From Microbispora rosea subsp. aerata (GTDB taxonomy: Bacteria > Actinomycetota > Actinomycetes > Streptosporangiales > Streptosporangiaceae), in NCBI RefSeq assembly GCF_014647835.1, contig NZ_BMPY01000037.1, forward strand, positions 1 through 64,000: 64,000 nucleotides of DNA, written 5' to 3'. Below the pieces are notes generated by a model. It did not search any database. It worked only from the letters and a program-made list of their open reading frames with translations, and was not told the DNA's origin. Of this stretch, positions 33,613-42,882 are shown piece after piece; position 1 is the first letter of the stretch; each line of letters starts with the position of its first letter. The position numbers and the translations under genes were made by a program.

Positions 33613-34275
33613 ATGCTGCTGCGGCTGAGGATCGGTTTGCCGGATCGTCCGGGCTCGCTGAGCCAGGTGACCGGGGTGCTCGGAGCCGTGGGCGCCGACA
33701 TCACGCAGGTGACCGTGCTCGACCGGGGCGACGGCCGCGCCCTCGACGACTTCACCGTCTACTGGCCCGGGTCCGCCCCGCGGGAGGATCTCGTACGGGC
33801 CCTGGAGGCCATAGAAGGCGTCCACATCGAAGGCATCTGGGGCACGAGAGAGGCGCCCGGCACCTATCCGGAGCTGGAGATCCTCAAGTTCCTCACCACG
33901 GCGGGCGACCGCGCGCTCGGCACGCTGATCGACTCCATGCCGGTGCTGTTCAGCGCCGACTGGGCCGCGGCGGCGACCGAGAAGGACCCGCACGTCACCG
34001 TGTACGCGAGCTGGCGGGCGCCCGAGGACATCCCGTTCCCGGCGGAGACCCCGGCCAGGCCGACGGCCGCCACGCTGCCGTCCGGCCCGCACGTGATCGT
34101 CGCACCGCTGCCGCCGCTGGCGCTGACGCTGATGCTGGCCAGGGCGGAGGGGCCGGCCTTCCACCGCAACGAGGTGCACCGGCTCACCCGGATCCTGGAG
34201 ATCTTCCTGACCCTGCCCGCGATCGAGCGAGGCGCCGACCGCGTGTTCCGCAGGGCGAGCGCCCGGCCCTTCTGA
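33613..34275 (+). CDS. ACT-domain protein
   Basis: This 220-aa protein begins with an ACT domain (residues 1-75: LRLRIGLPDRPGSLSQVTGVLG, ADITQVTVLDRG), the fold used for allosteric amino-acid sensing. Residues 90-220 form a second region of unknown type with a helical C-terminus (HRLTRILEIFLTLPAIERGADR). No enzyme domain is attached. The ATG at 33613 is preceded by GGGGGAGGTCGTC, and a GATAAT -10-like element lies at 33576-33581. The Gly-Cys tRNA pair follows 54 bp downstream. Confidence 0.8.
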   Translation: MLLRLRIGLPDRPGSLSQVTGVLGAVGADITQVTVLDRGDGRALDDFTVYWPGSAPREDLVRALEAIEGVHIEGIWGTREAPGTYPELEILKFLTTAGDRALGTLIDSMPVLFSADWAAAATEKDPHVTVYASWRAPEDIPFPAETPARPTAATLPSGPHVIVAPLPPLALTLMLARAEGPAFHRNEVHRLTRILEIFLTLPAIERGADRVFRRASARPF

Positions 34276-34329
34276 TTACACACTGGGGCCGAAAACCCGG
34301 TACAGTAGCCACGTCGCCGAGAGGCGGAC

Positions 34330-34401
34330 GCGGAAGTGGCTCAGTGGTAGAGCATCACCTTGCCAAGGTGAGGGTCGCGGGTTCGAATCCCGTCTTCCGC
34401 T
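34330..34401 (+). tRNA. tRNA-Gly(GCC), second copy
   Basis: This 72-nt cloverleaf is identical in sequence to the copy at 7143 (anticodon GCC, T discriminator, no encoded CCA). It is followed by tRNA-Cys but, unlike the first cluster, not by tRNA-Val. Confidence 0.97.
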
Positions 34402-34431
34402 CTGAGAGGTCACGAATGCGGGCCTCGCTCT

Positions 34432-34502
34432 GGTGGAGTGGCCGAGAGGCGAGGCAGCGGCCTGCAAAGCCGCGTACACGGGTTCAAATCCCGTCTCCAC
34501 CT
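34432..34502 (+). tRNA. tRNA-Cys(GCA), second copy
   Basis: This 71-nt cloverleaf is identical to the copy at 7258. The spacing to tRNA-Gly is 30 bp (43 bp in cluster 1). No strong terminator hairpin follows. Confidence 0.97.
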
Positions 34503-34869
34503 CTGTTTTCCGACCCGCTTTCCGGACGCTGATGTAGGCGGCTCCGCTGCCGGGTCCATGGCGTGACCATCCGGGTCCGGGCGCCGTCGTGTGGATCATG
34601 CCGCGTGCGCCACGCGCCGTATGCGCTGCGGGCGCCCCAGCCTGAAACATTCACCGGGTCTCGGGCTCGGCACACCGGGCGATCCGAGCGCACGGCCGGG
34701 CGGCGGTGAGCGCGATCAGTTTCCGGAGCCCGGGCGGTCCCAGCCGGACGAACGAGCAAAACACCCGTCACTGGTGCGTTCCGCCATAGAAGAGACAAGT
34801 CAGGTTAACGGTTCTTCTCAACGTCGAATGCCGGGCGCACACTGAAAGGGACACGATAGGCGATACAGC
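34503..34869. other. intergenic region, 367 bp, nothing recognised
   Basis: The region lies between tRNA-Cys and the 245-aa gene. It ends in promoter-like, less GC-rich sequence (GATAGGCGATACAGC directly before the GTG). No RNA gene or repeat was seen. Confidence 0.5.
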
Positions 34870-35607
34870 GTGGAGTTGCTCGTGCACGGTCACATGCCTC
34901 CAGTGATGCCCATGCTCTCTCGTGGGAAGCATCGCAATCCCAGCAAGGGCGCCTGCTTCATGGAGTTCGCGTCCTACCTCGCAGGTGAGCGGTGGAGCGA
35001 CCACCCGTCGTGCACGCACCCGCTGCTCGCCGGGCTCGCCCGCCTCGTCAACGACCACATCTCCGACGCCGCCCGGCCCCGGCTGGCCGAGCTGATCCCG
35101 TCCGTGATCGGCCTGACCGGCGACGATCCGCGTCTCGACGCGCGGATCGCCCTGTGCGCGGCCAGGGCCGCGCTGCCGGTCGTCGCGCACGAGCGCCAGC
35201 TCGCCATGGCGGTCTCGATCCTGTCGGCCGAGCACGTGCTGGCCGAGCTGGAGGGCCGTCCCGCCGACGACCTGAGCGAGCGCAGCAGGCGGACGCTGGC
35301 GCAGGTGCCGGACGCGACCCGCTGGGCCTACACCTTCGGGCGCGGCGTGCGGATCTCGCCCAAGGGCTTCCGCAGATATGCCGCGCCGAACACGGTGCAG
35401 CTCGCGGTCCGGGGCATCGCCCAGGCGTGCGTGCCCGACCCCGACCCGCTGCTGCGCGATCTGCTGGCCGAGGCGATCGACGACTGCTGGGCCCTGTTGC
35501 GTTCCGGCAGCGGAAGCGCCACCGGGACCGGCCTCGAGCGCGCCCCGGCCACGATCGACCCCGCGCGCTGGGCGGACGCCTGCCGTCTCACCGGCGTGTC
35601 GGCCTGA
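34870..35607 (+). CDS. conserved-looking actinobacterial protein of unknown function
   Basis: This 245-aa soluble, mostly helical protein has a striking N-terminal block: RGKHRNPSKGACFMEFASYL, then AGERWSDHPSCTHPLLAGLA. I have the impression of seeing this block in actinomycete hypothetical proteins, but I know no function for it. Two cysteines and two histidines (CF..., HPSCTHP) could bind a metal. The GTG at 34870 is the annotated start; ATGs at 34894 and just before LSRGKH are alternatives, the latter closest to the conserved block. It stands alone on its strand. Confidence 0.75.
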   Translation: MELLVHGHMPPVMPMLSRGKHRNPSKGACFMEFASYLAGERWSDHPSCTHPLLAGLARLVNDHISDAARPRLAELIPSVIGLTGDDPRLDARIALCAARAALPVVAHERQLAMAVSILSAEHVLAELEGRPADDLSERSRRTLAQVPDATRWAYTFGRGVRISPKGFRRYAAPNTVQLAVRGIAQACVPDPDPLLRDLLAEAIDDCWALLRSGSGSATGTGLERAPATIDPARWADACRLTGVSA

Positions 35608-35880
35608 CCGTCCCGGCTCGACTCCGGTTCCTCGCCGAACCCGCGGCTCCCGTGGTCGTCTTCAGGCCCGCGGCGCCGCCCTTCGGCGGCTCGGCCGCCG
35701 GTCGGATGCCACGCGTCGCCGCGCGAGCGCCGGCCAGGCAGACGACCTCTCGCTCGACGCCCGCCGCCCTGGGCAGGGATGCCCGGGTACGGCCCGGCCG
35801 CCCGCCGGGCCGAGCGTCGTCGTGCCCGGTGAGCGTCCATGTGGGGGCCGAGCGGGGAGCCGCCGTACGACCTGGACTGA

Positions 35881-36603
35881 TCAGAGGACGGCGCAGCCGA
35901 CGCGGACCGGAACGCGCGGCGACCAGCGTCCGGAGATCATGTCCTTGGCCTGGACGTAGGCGTTGGCCGGCTTGCCGGTCGCGGCGCAGTCGAACACGCC
36001 GGTCTTCTTGCCGAAGCTGCCGCCGGCGTAGCCGCTGTGCACGCTCGCCTTCACCGTGCCGCTCCAGAACAGCTTGCCGGTGTTGTACCTGATGTAGAGC
36101 CTGACCCGGCCGACGTTGAAGTGGTCGCCGTTGATCTTCAGGCGCGGGATGTCGTCGACGGAGGTCCCAGTGGCGGTGCCGTCGCCGTTGTCCACGGGCG
36201 CGACGGTGTAGCGGGTGATCCAGATCTTGGCCGAGACCTTGCGGTCGGCCGCCTTGGCGTTGTCGGCCTTGGCCTGGGCGCGGACGGCGGGGGTGACGCA
36301 CACGTCGTCGCCGGCGAACGCCTCGCGCCAGACGTACCCGTTGACGCAGGTGTGCGGGCCGAACGGGCCGGAAATCCAGCGGGAGGCCTTGACGGCGTTG
36401 TCGGCGCGCGTCTGCTTGCGGGTCGCGGGCGTCACGCAGACGACGTCGCCGGCGCGCGCCTCGCGCCAGACATAGCCCTCCAGGCAGGTGTCGGGGCCGT
36501 AGTCGCCGCCGGCGGAGGCCGGGCCGGCCAGGAGCGTGACGGGGACGGTGACGGCGAGACCGGCGATCGCGGCGGCGGCCAGACCGAGCAGGGTGCGCTT
36601 CAT
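35881..36603 (-). CDS. secreted protein with two cysteine-containing tandem repeats
   Basis: This 240-aa protein has a signal peptide (residues 1-31, cleavage after GPASA). It then has two tandem units of about 42 residues, each of the form GP.TC..GYVWREA..GD.VCVTPA.R.Q...DNA (residues 35-75 and 77-117), each with two cysteines that could form a disulfide. The C-terminal half (residues 125-240) looks like a beta-rich domain with two more cysteines. It is probably extracellular, with a structural or binding role that is unknown. The ATG at 36601-36603 has AGGAGGCTGTC upstream. Confidence 0.8.
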   Translation of the reverse strand: MKRTLLGLAAAAIAGLAVTVPVTLLAGPASAGGDYGPDTCLEGYVWREARAGDVVCVTPATRKQTRADNAVKASRWISGPFGPHTCVNGYVWREAFAGDDVCVTPAVRAQAKADNAKAADRKVSAKIWITRYTVAPVDNGDGTATGTSVDDIPRLKINGDHFNVGRVRLYIRYNTGKLFWSGTVKASVHSGYAGGSFGKKTGVFDCAATGKPANAYVQAKDMISGRWSPRVPVRVGCAVL

Positions 36604-36801
36604 GACAGCCTCCTGAGCTGCTGCGGGATGAGGGTGCTTGCCGGCGGTCCCGGTGTGGCCGTCGCCGCCGGGTCCGTGCACCTCAGTGATAGGCCCGCTC
36701 GCCTGCACGCCCCTTGACGCGGGCTTGCCGCGATCCCTGTCAGCCGCTCGCAAGCGCGAAACGCCTGGTGGTGGCCACCGGGTCCGGCCGCACCCGCGCG
36801 G

Positions 36802-37194
36802 TCAGTAGGACTGGAGCTCGAGGAGGTTGCCGTCGGGGTCGCGCAGGTGGGCGGTGCGGCAGGTCGGCCCCCATTCCGGCCGGGCGCTCGGCTGCGCCAC
36901 GATCCGGCCTCCGTGCGCCGCCGCCACCTGCGCGGCCTTGCCGACGTCGTCCACGGTCAGGACCAGCATGGTCCCGTCGCGTCCGTCGCCGAGATCGACA
37001 CCGGTGACCCGCGCCAGCAGATCGCGGTCGAGCAGGGCCAGCACCGCTTCCTCGTCCCGGTCCCAGTTGGCGTACGGCCCCGCCTCGGTGCCCTTGACGA
37101 GGCGCGCGCCCGCCACCGCGGTGAGCAGGCCGTCGTAGAAGCGGAAGCACTCGGCGAATCGGGAGGCGAGCACGCGGGGATAGAGAGCGTCCAT
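36802..37194 (-). CDS. VOC-family (glyoxalase/bleomycin-resistance-like) protein
   Basis: This 130-aa protein has two beta-alpha-beta-beta-beta halves of the vicinal oxygen chelate fold. The C-terminal end TCRTAHLRDPDGNLLELQ is the usual VOC signature with the metal-ligand glutamate. The substrate is unknown; relatives act in detoxification, drug binding or dioxygenation. It is divergent from a MarR regulator, with a short palindrome between them, so it is probably a MarR target. The start is the ATG at 37192-37194. Confidence 0.88.
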   Translation of the reverse strand: MDALYPRVLASRFAECFRFYDGLLTAVAGARLVKGTEAGPYANWDRDEEAVLALLDRDLLARVTGVDLGDGRDGTMLVLTVDDVGKAAQVAAAHGGRIVAQPSARPEWGPTCRTAHLRDPDGNLLELQSY

Positions 37195-37214
37195 CCGGAA
37201 TTCCTTGGGTATGT

Positions 37215-37225
37215 CCAACGATTGG
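37215..37225. promoter_or_regulatory. palindrome between VOC and MarR genes, candidate MarR operator
   Basis: The arms of CCAA-CGA-TTGG form a perfect palindrome with a 3-nt centre. It lies 21 bp upstream of the VOC start and just upstream of the TATCCT -10 box (37234-37239) of the marR gene, a position suited to repressing both. Confidence 0.55.
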
Positions 37226-37245
37226 GTGTGCCCTATCCTGCCTTC

Positions 37246-37704
37246 GTGAGCGAGGTGCCGCAACTTCCCCCGTCCCTGCTTGAGATCACCGCGTTCCTGA
37301 TGTCGAAGATGGGCATCGCGGGGCGACGCCGCATGGGCGACCGGCTGCGCGCGCACGGCATCGGCCTGTGGGACTTGGCCGTGCTGGCCGCGCTCCGGGA
37401 CTTCGGCCCGGCGTCCCAGCGCGAGCTCGGCGCGCGCCTGGGCATCGACCCGAGCGATCTCGTGGCGGTGATGGACGTGCTCGTGCCGCTGGGCCTCGTG
37501 GAGCGCGACCGCGACCCGGAAGATCGGCGGCGATACCGGGTCGCTCTCAGCCCCTCGGGCCGGGCCACGCTGGAGGCGGCGCTGGGCGAGGCCCGCGAGG
37601 TGCGCGACGATCTGCTGGCCGCGCTGGACGAGGACGAGCGGGCGACCCTGCACACGCTGCTCCGCAAGGCATACGCCGGGCTGGAGCCCCGGGCGCGGGT
37701 CTGA
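37246..37704 (+). CDS. MarR-family transcriptional regulator
   Basis: This 152-aa winged-helix protein has the recognition region SQRELGARLGIDPSDLVAVMDVL followed by the wing VERDRDPEDRRRYRVALSPSG, and flanking dimerisation helices. It starts at the GTG 37246, where TATCCT lies six bases upstream and no ribosome site is visible, so the transcript is probably leaderless. It is divergent from the VOC gene, which it likely represses in response to a small molecule. Confidence 0.92.
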   Translation: MSEVPQLPPSLLEITAFLMSKMGIAGRRRMGDRLRAHGIGLWDLAVLAALRDFGPASQRELGARLGIDPSDLVAVMDVLVPLGLVERDRDPEDRRRYRVALSPSGRATLEAALGEAREVRDDLLAALDEDERATLHTLLRKAYAGLEPRARV

Positions 37705-37744
37705 CCGGCCCGGCCCGCGGCCCTGGCGCACCGGCCGGGCGGGC

Positions 37745-38458
37745 TCAGTCGCCGGTGAGCCAGACGTACCCGGCGAATCGTCCGGTGCGCTGTTCGCGGC
37801 GGTAGGAGTAGAGATCGGCCGTCTCGATCGTGCAGCGGTCGTCGTGCCGGACATCGGTCACGCCTGCCCGGGCGAGCTGGGCGGCGATCCCCGCCCGGAT
37901 GTCCAGGGCGGGTGTGCCGTCGCGGGTCCGCGACCAGGTTTCCGGCACCCGCGCGGCGACGCGCTCGCGCAGGTCCTCCGGCACCTCGTAGCACCGCCCG
38001 CACACCGACGGCCCGATCAGGGCGACCATCCGCTCCGGCCGCGCGCCGCGCGCCGCCATCGCCTCCACCAGGGCGGGCACCACGCCCGCCTCCGTGCCCG
38101 GCCGTCCCGAGTGCGCGGCACCGACCAGGCCGGCGACCGGGTCGGCCACCAGCACGGGCGCGCAGTCGGCGACCAGGACCGCGAGGCCGAGCCCGGGGCG
38201 GTCGGTGAACACGCCGTCGAGCGCGGGCGGATCGTCCCCGAACGGCCCCTCGACGTAGGCGACGTCGGTCCCGTGGACCTGGCGCATGAAGACCACCTGG
38301 CCGAGCCCGAACTCCGCGGCCGTCTTCGCCCGGTTCTCGGCGACCGCCGCGGGGTCGTCCCCCACCGCCCCGCCGAGGTTGCGCGTGCCGTACGGCCCGG
38401 CGCTCACGCCGCCGTGCCGGTCGGTGAAGGCCATGCGGACCCGGTCGATCGCAATCAC
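37745..38458 (-). CDS. pgeF: PgeF/YfiH-type multicopper-oxidoreductase-like protein (laccase domain)
   Basis: This 237-aa protein of the YlmD/YfiH family, linked in E. coli to editing of wrongly built peptidoglycan precursors and also reported as a purine nucleoside phosphorylase-like enzyme in relatives. Visible motifs are RQVHGTDVAYV, VADCAPVLVAD and IGPSVCGRCYEVPEDL. The family's usual HAGWRG reads HSGRPG here. The GTG start at 38456-38458 has TACGCT six bases upstream (leaderless); an in-frame ATG lies 24 bp further in. It is divergent from the alcohol dehydrogenase, 34 bp away. Confidence 0.88.
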   Translation of the reverse strand: MIAIDRVRMAFTDRHGGVSAGPYGTRNLGGAVGDDPAAVAENRAKTAAEFGLGQVVFMRQVHGTDVAYVEGPFGDDPPALDGVFTDRPGLGLAVLVADCAPVLVADPVAGLVGAAHSGRPGTEAGVVPALVEAMAARGARPERMVALIGPSVCGRCYEVPEDLRERVAARVPETWSRTRDGTPALDIRAGIAAQLARAGVTDVRHDDRCTIETADLYSYRREQRTGRFAGYVWLTGD

Positions 38459-38492
38459 CCGAATAGCGTACGGCCAGGGAAAGGAGCGTGAC

Positions 38493-39542
38493 ATGCGCGC
38501 GGTGGTGTACGAGGAGTTCGGCGGGCCGGTCGAGGTGCGCGAGGTGGCGGACCCGGTGGCGCCGGCGGACGGAGTGGTGATCAGAGTCGAGGCGACCGGG
38601 ATGTGCCGCAGCGACTGGCACGGGTGGATGGGCCACGACGCGGACATCGCGGTGTTGCCGCACGTGCCCGGCCACGAGCTGGCCGGGGTGGTGGACTCGG
38701 CCGGCCCGGGGGTGACCCGCTGGCGGCCGGGCGACCGGGTGATGGTGCCGTTCATCTGCGCCTGCGGGAGCTGCCGCGAGTGCGTGCGCGGCGACCAGCA
38801 GGTGTGCGAGCGCCAGACGCAGCCGGGTTTCACGCACTGGGGGTCGTTCGCCGAGCTGGTGGCGATCGACCACGCCGACGTGAACCTCGTACGGCTGCCG
38901 GACGGCATGGCGTTCACGACGGCGGCGAGCCTGGGCTGCCGCTTCGCCACCGCGTTCCGCGCGGTCGTCGAGCAGGGGCGGGTGCGGGCGGGCCAGTGGC
39001 TGGCCGTGCACGGCTGCGGCGGGGTCGGGCTGTCGGCCGTGATGATCGGCGCCGCCGTCGGGGCGCGGGTCGTCGCGGTGGACGTTTCTCCCGGCGCGCT
39101 CGACCTGGCCCGGCGGTTCGGCGCGGCCGAGTGCGTCCTGCTCGGCGAGGGCGACTCCCCCGAGGAGTCCGCCGCCCGGGTCAGGGCGGCGACCGGGGGC
39201 GACGGCGCGGACGTCTCCCTCGACGCGCTGGGGGCCGCCGCCACCTGCGCCGCCTCGATCGGCGGCCTGCGCAGGCGGGGCCGCCACGTGCAGGTGGGCC
39301 TGCTGCCCGGGCAGACCTCCCTGCCGATGGGCCGGGTGATCGCGCACGAGCTGGAGCTGGCGGGCAGCCACGGCATGGCCGCCCACGCCTACCCGCCGAT
39401 GCTTGAGCTGATCGCGGCGGGCGTGCTCCGCCCCGACCTGCTGGTCACCCGCACCATCGGCCTGGACGACGCGCCGGACGCGCTGACCCGGCCGGGCGCG
39501 CATCCGGGCGTCACCATGATCATCCCGAGCTCGGCCGGGTGA
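38493..39542 (+). CDS. zinc-dependent alcohol dehydrogenase (MDR family)
   Basis: This 349-aa medium-chain dehydrogenase has a catalytic zinc site in [10 protein letters not shown] and PGHELAGVV. The structural zinc cysteines are in the segment [17 protein letters not shown], and the nucleotide fold reads [26 protein letters not shown] (Asp at the end of strand 2 favours NAD). Alcohol specificity is unknown. AAAGGAGCGTGAC precedes the ATG at 38493. Its 3' end overlaps the end of glgM on the other strand by 23 bp. Confidence 0.92.
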   Translation: MRAVVYEEFGGPVEVREVADPVAPADGVVIRVEATGMCRSDWHGWMGHDADIAVLPHVPGHELAGVVDSAGPGVTRWRPGDRVMVPFICACGSCRECVRGDQQVCERQTQPGFTHWGSFAELVAIDHADVNLVRLPDGMAFTTAASLGCRFATAFRAVVEQGRVRAGQWLAVHGCGGVGLSAVMIGAAVGARVVAVDVSPGALDLARRFGAAECVLLGEGDSPEESAARVRAATGGDGADVSLDALGAAATCAASIGGLRRRGRHVQVGLLPGQTSLPMGRVIAHELELAGSHGMAAHAYPPMLELIAAGVLRPDLLVTRTIGLDDAPDALTRPGAHPGVTMIIPSSAG

Positions 39543-40710
39543 GCGACGTGTAAAGCTCGTGGGTGCGCTCGGCGATCCGCCGCCAGGAGAAGTGCTCGAT
39601 CGCGCGTGCCCGCCCGGCCTCGCCCATCGCGGCGGCCCGGCGCGGGTCGCCGAGCACCGTGTTCACCCGCTCGGCCAAGGCGGCGGCGAACGCCTCCGGG
39701 TCGTGCGGCTCGCCGTCCGCGCCCTGGTCGATCGGGACGAGCAGGCCCGTCTCGCCGTCGGCGACGACCTCGGGGATGCCCCCGGTCGCGGTCGCCACGA
39801 CGGCGGTCTCGCACGCCATCGCCTCCAGGTTGACGATGCCCATCGGCTCGTACACCGAGGGGCACACGAACACCGTGGCGTGCGTGAGGATCTGGATCAC
39901 CTCGGGCCTGGGCAGCATCTCGGAGATCCACACCACGCCCTTGCGGGAGGCCGACAGCTCGCGCACGAGCGCCGTGACCTCCTCGGCGATCTCCGGCGTG
40001 TCGGGCGCGCCCGCGCACAGCACGAGCTGCGCGGCGGGGTCGAACGACCGGGCCGCGTGGAGCAGGTGCACCAGGCCCTTCTGCCGGGTGATCCGCCCGA
40101 CGAAGACGACGTACGGCACGGCCGGGTCGATGCCGTGCTTCACCAGCGCCTCGGTGCCCCGGGAGGGCGCGTACTCCTCGGTGTCGATGCCGTTGTGGAT
40201 CACCCGTACGCGCTCGGCGGGGATCTGGGGGTAGGCCGTGAGCACGTCGCGGCGCATGCCCTCGGACACCGCGACGATCGCGTCGGCCGCCTCCAGCGCG
40301 GTCCGCTCGGCCCAGGACGAGAGCGTGTAGCCGCCGCCGAGCTGCTCGGCCTTCCATGGGCGCAGCGGTTCCAGGCTGTGCGTGGTCACGACGTGCGGCA
40401 CGCCGTACAGCATCTTGGCGAGATGGCCGGCGAAGTTGGCATACCAGGTGTGGCTGTGCACGACGGCGGCGCCCTCGCACCCGGCGGCCATCTCGACGTC
40501 GACGCCGAGCACCTGCAGGGCGGCGTTCGCCCCCGACAGCCCCCCGGGGATCGCGTAGGCCGCCACGCCGGGCTCCTCCCGCGGGGCGCCGAAGCAGCGA
40601 ACGCGCACGTCCGCGAGCCGGCGGAGCTCCCGCGCGAGATATTCGACATGGACTCCGGCGCCGCCGTACACGTCGGGCGGATACTCACGGCTCAGCAGAT
40701 CGACACGCAT
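39520..40710 (-). CDS. glgM: GT4 glycogen synthase-type enzyme (alpha-maltose-1-phosphate synthase, GlgM)
   Basis: This 396-aa GT-B glycosyltransferase has the N-terminal nucleotide-sugar motif [21 protein letters not shown], the acceptor segment [17 protein letters not shown], and the GT4 E-x7-E motif in [20 protein letters not shown]. The mycobacterial homologue divergent from glgC was re-assigned from glycogen synthase to maltose-1-phosphate synthase of the GlgE pathway; the identical arrangement here supports GlgM, but GlgA activity is possible. The ATG at 40708-40710 has TAAGCT seven bases upstream, so the transcript is probably leaderless. Confidence 0.88.
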   Translation of the reverse strand: MRVDLLSREYPPDVYGGAGVHVEYLARELRRLADVRVRCFGAPREEPGVAAYAIPGGLSGANAALQVLGVDVEMAAGCEGAAVVHSHTWYANFAGHLAKMLYGVPHVVTTHSLEPLRPWKAEQLGGGYTLSSWAERTALEAADAIVAVSEGMRRDVLTAYPQIPAERVRVIHNGIDTEEYAPSRGTEALVKHGIDPAVPYVVFVGRITRQKGLVHLLHAARSFDPAAQLVLCAGAPDTPEIAEEVTALVRELSASRKGVVWISEMLPRPEVIQILTHATVFVCPSVYEPMGIVNLEAMACETAVVATATGGIPEVVADGETGLLVPIDQGADGEPHDPEAFAAALAERVNTVLGDPRRAAAMGEAGRARAIEHFSWRRIAERTHELYTSLTRPSSG

Positions 40711-40717
40711 ACGAGTG

Positions 40718-40723
40718 AGCTTA
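40718..40723 (-). promoter_or_regulatory. -10 element of glgM
   Basis: TAAGCT on the minus strand ends seven bases before the glgM ATG, placing the transcript start on or next to the start codon. Confidence 0.5.
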
Positions 40724-40781
40724 GAGTCCACATCCGCGCGGTTTGCCGGTGTGCCTGGTGTTTGTTACCCGTTTCGCGGGT

Positions 40782-40787
40782 TAAGGT
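40782..40787 (+). promoter_or_regulatory. -10 element of glgC
   Basis: TAAGGT ends seven bases before the glgC ATG (leaderless). The short inverted repeat ACCCG-N5-CGGGT lies directly upstream and overlaps the -10 by its last bases, so it could be an operator. Confidence 0.5.
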
Positions 40788-40794
40788 CCTGCCT

Positions 40795-42021
40795 ATGAAG
40801 GTCCTGGCGATCGTGCTCGCGGGTGGAGAGGGCAAGCGGCTGATGCCGCTCACCGCGGACCGGGCCAAGCCCGCCGTGCCCTTCGGCGGCATCTACCGGC
40901 TCATCGACTTCGTGCTGTCCAATCTCGCGAACGCGCACTACTGGCAGATCGTGGTGCTGACGCAGTACAAGAACCACAGCCTGGACCGGCACATATCCCG
41001 GACGTGGCGGCTGTCGTCGATGCTCGGCAACTACGTGACCCCGGTGCCCGCGCAGCAGCGGCTCGGGCCGCGCTGGTTCGCCGGATCGGCCGACGCGCTG
41101 TTCCAGAACCTCAACCTGATCTACGACGAGATGCCCGACCACGTGCTCGTCTTCGGCGCGGACCACATCTACCGCATGGATCCCCGCCAGATGGTCGACC
41201 AGCACGTCGAGTCCGGGGCCGACGTGACCGTCGCGGCGATCCGCCAGCCGCTCGAGCTGGCCGACCAGTTCGGGGTCATCGAGGCCGACCCCTCCGGCCG
41301 CCGGATCGTCGCGTTCCGCGAGAAGCCGAAGGACGCGGTGGGCCTGCCCGACGCGCCCGACCAGATCTTCGCCTCGATGGGCAACTACGTCTTCAAGACC
41401 CAGGCCCTCATCGAGGCTCTGCGGGAGGACGCCCTCGATCCCGGCAGCAAGCACGACCTCGGCGGCGACATCATCCCGATGTTCGTCAAGAGCGGCGGCG
41501 CCGAGGTGTACGACTTCGCGAACAACGTGGTGCCCGGCTCGACCGAGCGCGACCGCGGCTACTGGCGCGACGTGGGGACGCTCGACGCCTACTACGAGGC
41601 CAACATGGACCTCATCTCGGTGCAGCCGGTCTTCAACCTCTACAACGACCGGTGGCCGATCTACACCGGCAACGATCCGCTGCCGCCGGCGAAGTTCGTG
41701 CACAACGAGGGCGACCGGGTGGGGCACGCGCTGGACTCCCTGGTCTCGCCCGGGGTGATCATCTCGGGCGGCACCGCGCTGCGCTCGATCCTGTCCCCCG
41801 GCGTGGTGCTGCACTCCCACTCGCACGTCGAGGACTCGGTGCTGATGGGCTCGGTCAAGGTCGGCAGGGGCGCGGTCGTCCGCAGGGCCATCATCGACAA
41901 GAACGTGGTCATCCCCGACGGCGCCAGGATCGGATTCGACCCGGAGTACGACCGCCAGCGTTTCGCGGTGACCCGCAGCGGCGTGGTCGTGATCGGGAAG
42001 AACGAGATCGTCGAACGCTGA
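40795..42021 (+). CDS. glgC: glucose-1-phosphate adenylyltransferase
   Basis: This 408-aa enzyme makes ADP-glucose from ATP and glucose 1-phosphate. The N-terminal Rossmann-like domain has [47 protein letters not shown] and FREKPKDA; the C-terminal left-handed beta-helix is visible as hexapeptide repeats ([43 protein letters not shown]). Length is normal. It is divergent from glgM and supplies its substrate. The start at ATG 40795 looks leaderless. Confidence 0.95.
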   Translation: MKVLAIVLAGGEGKRLMPLTADRAKPAVPFGGIYRLIDFVLSNLANAHYWQIVVLTQYKNHSLDRHISRTWRLSSMLGNYVTPVPAQQRLGPRWFAGSADALFQNLNLIYDEMPDHVLVFGADHIYRMDPRQMVDQHVESGADVTVAAIRQPLELADQFGVIEADPSGRRIVAFREKPKDAVGLPDAPDQIFASMGNYVFKTQALIEALREDALDPGSKHDLGGDIIPMFVKSGGAEVYDFANNVVPGSTERDRGYWRDVGTLDAYYEANMDLISVQPVFNLYNDRWPIYTGNDPLPPAKFVHNEGDRVGHALDSLVSPGVIISGGTALRSILSPGVVLHSHSHVEDSVLMGSVKVGRGAVVRRAIIDKNVVIPDGARIGFDPEYDRQRFAVTRSGVVVIGKNEIVER

Positions 42022-42074
42022 GGCCGATCGGCCTCGCCGCGCTCCCGGGGATCACCGCCTTCGCGGGGAAGCCG

Positions 42075-42170
42075 ATGCCCCGGCGCCGGCGCATGAGGCA
42101 AGTCGCAGGCGTGCCCGGGAAGGGCGAAGGGAGCCCGTGACCACGACGGGGCTCCGGTGCCGGACGCCCG
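42075..42170 (+). repeat. 96-bp dispersed inverted repeat, copy A
   Basis: The 96 bases match the reverse complement of 46702-46797 without gaps at 84 of 96 positions. The best-conserved parts are GGCGCCGGCG, GGCGTGCCCGGGAAGGGCG and GCCGGACGCCCG. It lies in the gap between glgC and the convergent Rv1733c-like gene. No coding function is evident. Confidence 0.9.
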
Positions 42171-42247
42171 CGTTCCGGGCGGCGGACGGTCGGGGCCGCC
42201 GGCGTGGTGCGCTGACGCGGGCACGACGTACGCGCAGGCGAGCCGGG

Positions 42248-42838
42248 TCAGCGGCCGTTGATCCGCCACATGGGCTCGACCACGGTCCACTGCGCCTCCC
42301 AAAGCCGGCGGGCCCGGCGCTGATTGATCAGGCGGGTGCAGGTCACCAGCAGCGCGAGGACCGCACCGGCGGCCAGCGGGACGCCCGTGCCCACGGTCAG
42401 CGCGGCGACCACCGTGCTCTCCCTGTCCTGCGGCCGGGGAGCGATCGCGCCTTTCTCGTCGGTCCAGATGCGCACCGTCTCGCCCGCCCGTTTGCTGGGC
42501 GGGACCTCGATGACCCCGGTTCTCGCCGTGCCGTCGGGGGCCACCCAGGTGGCGTGGGCGTGCCCGACCGCCGCTCCGCCCACCGACAGCCGGGGCGTGG
42601 TCACGTCACCGGTCAGCGTCGCGGCGACCTGATGCCGGGTGCGCGCCTGCTCTGTCTCGGTTCGCAGGCCGTTGCCGTACTCACGCATGCCGAGCATCAC
42701 GCCGAACACGATCGCGACCACGACTCCCAGCACCGCGGTAAGCCGTACCAGCGCTTCGACCCGGTCGCACCGGCGCCGAAGCGGATTCCTATCAAGTCCC
42801 AGCCAGCGGATGAACCTGGCGAAATGATTCTGCGACAT
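42248..42838 (-). CDS. Rv1733c-like two-helix membrane protein
   Basis: This 196-aa protein has the layout of mycobacterial Rv1733c: a basic N-terminus with RWLGLDRNPLRRRCDRVEAL, a first transmembrane helix (about residues 31-50), an extracytoplasmic loop of about 95 residues (VAPDGTARTGVIEVP, GETVRIWTDEKG) and a second helix (about 148-170) before a short cytoplasmic tail. Function is unknown; Rv1733c is a dormancy-associated antigen in mycobacteria. It starts at ATG 42836-42838 with GTGAGGTGTGAG upstream. Confidence 0.85.
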   Translation of the reverse strand: MSQNHFARFIRWLGLDRNPLRRRCDRVEALVRLTAVLGVVVAIVFGVMLGMREYGNGLRTETEQARTRHQVAATLTGDVTTPRLSVGGAAVGHAHATWVAPDGTARTGVIEVPPSKRAGETVRIWTDEKGAIAPRPQDRESTVVAALTVGTGVPLAAGAVLALLVTCTRLINQRRARRLWEAQWTVVEPMWRINGR

Positions 42839-42882
42839 CTCACACCTCACAGGGTCATTACCACTGCGAGTCCCGTTTATGC

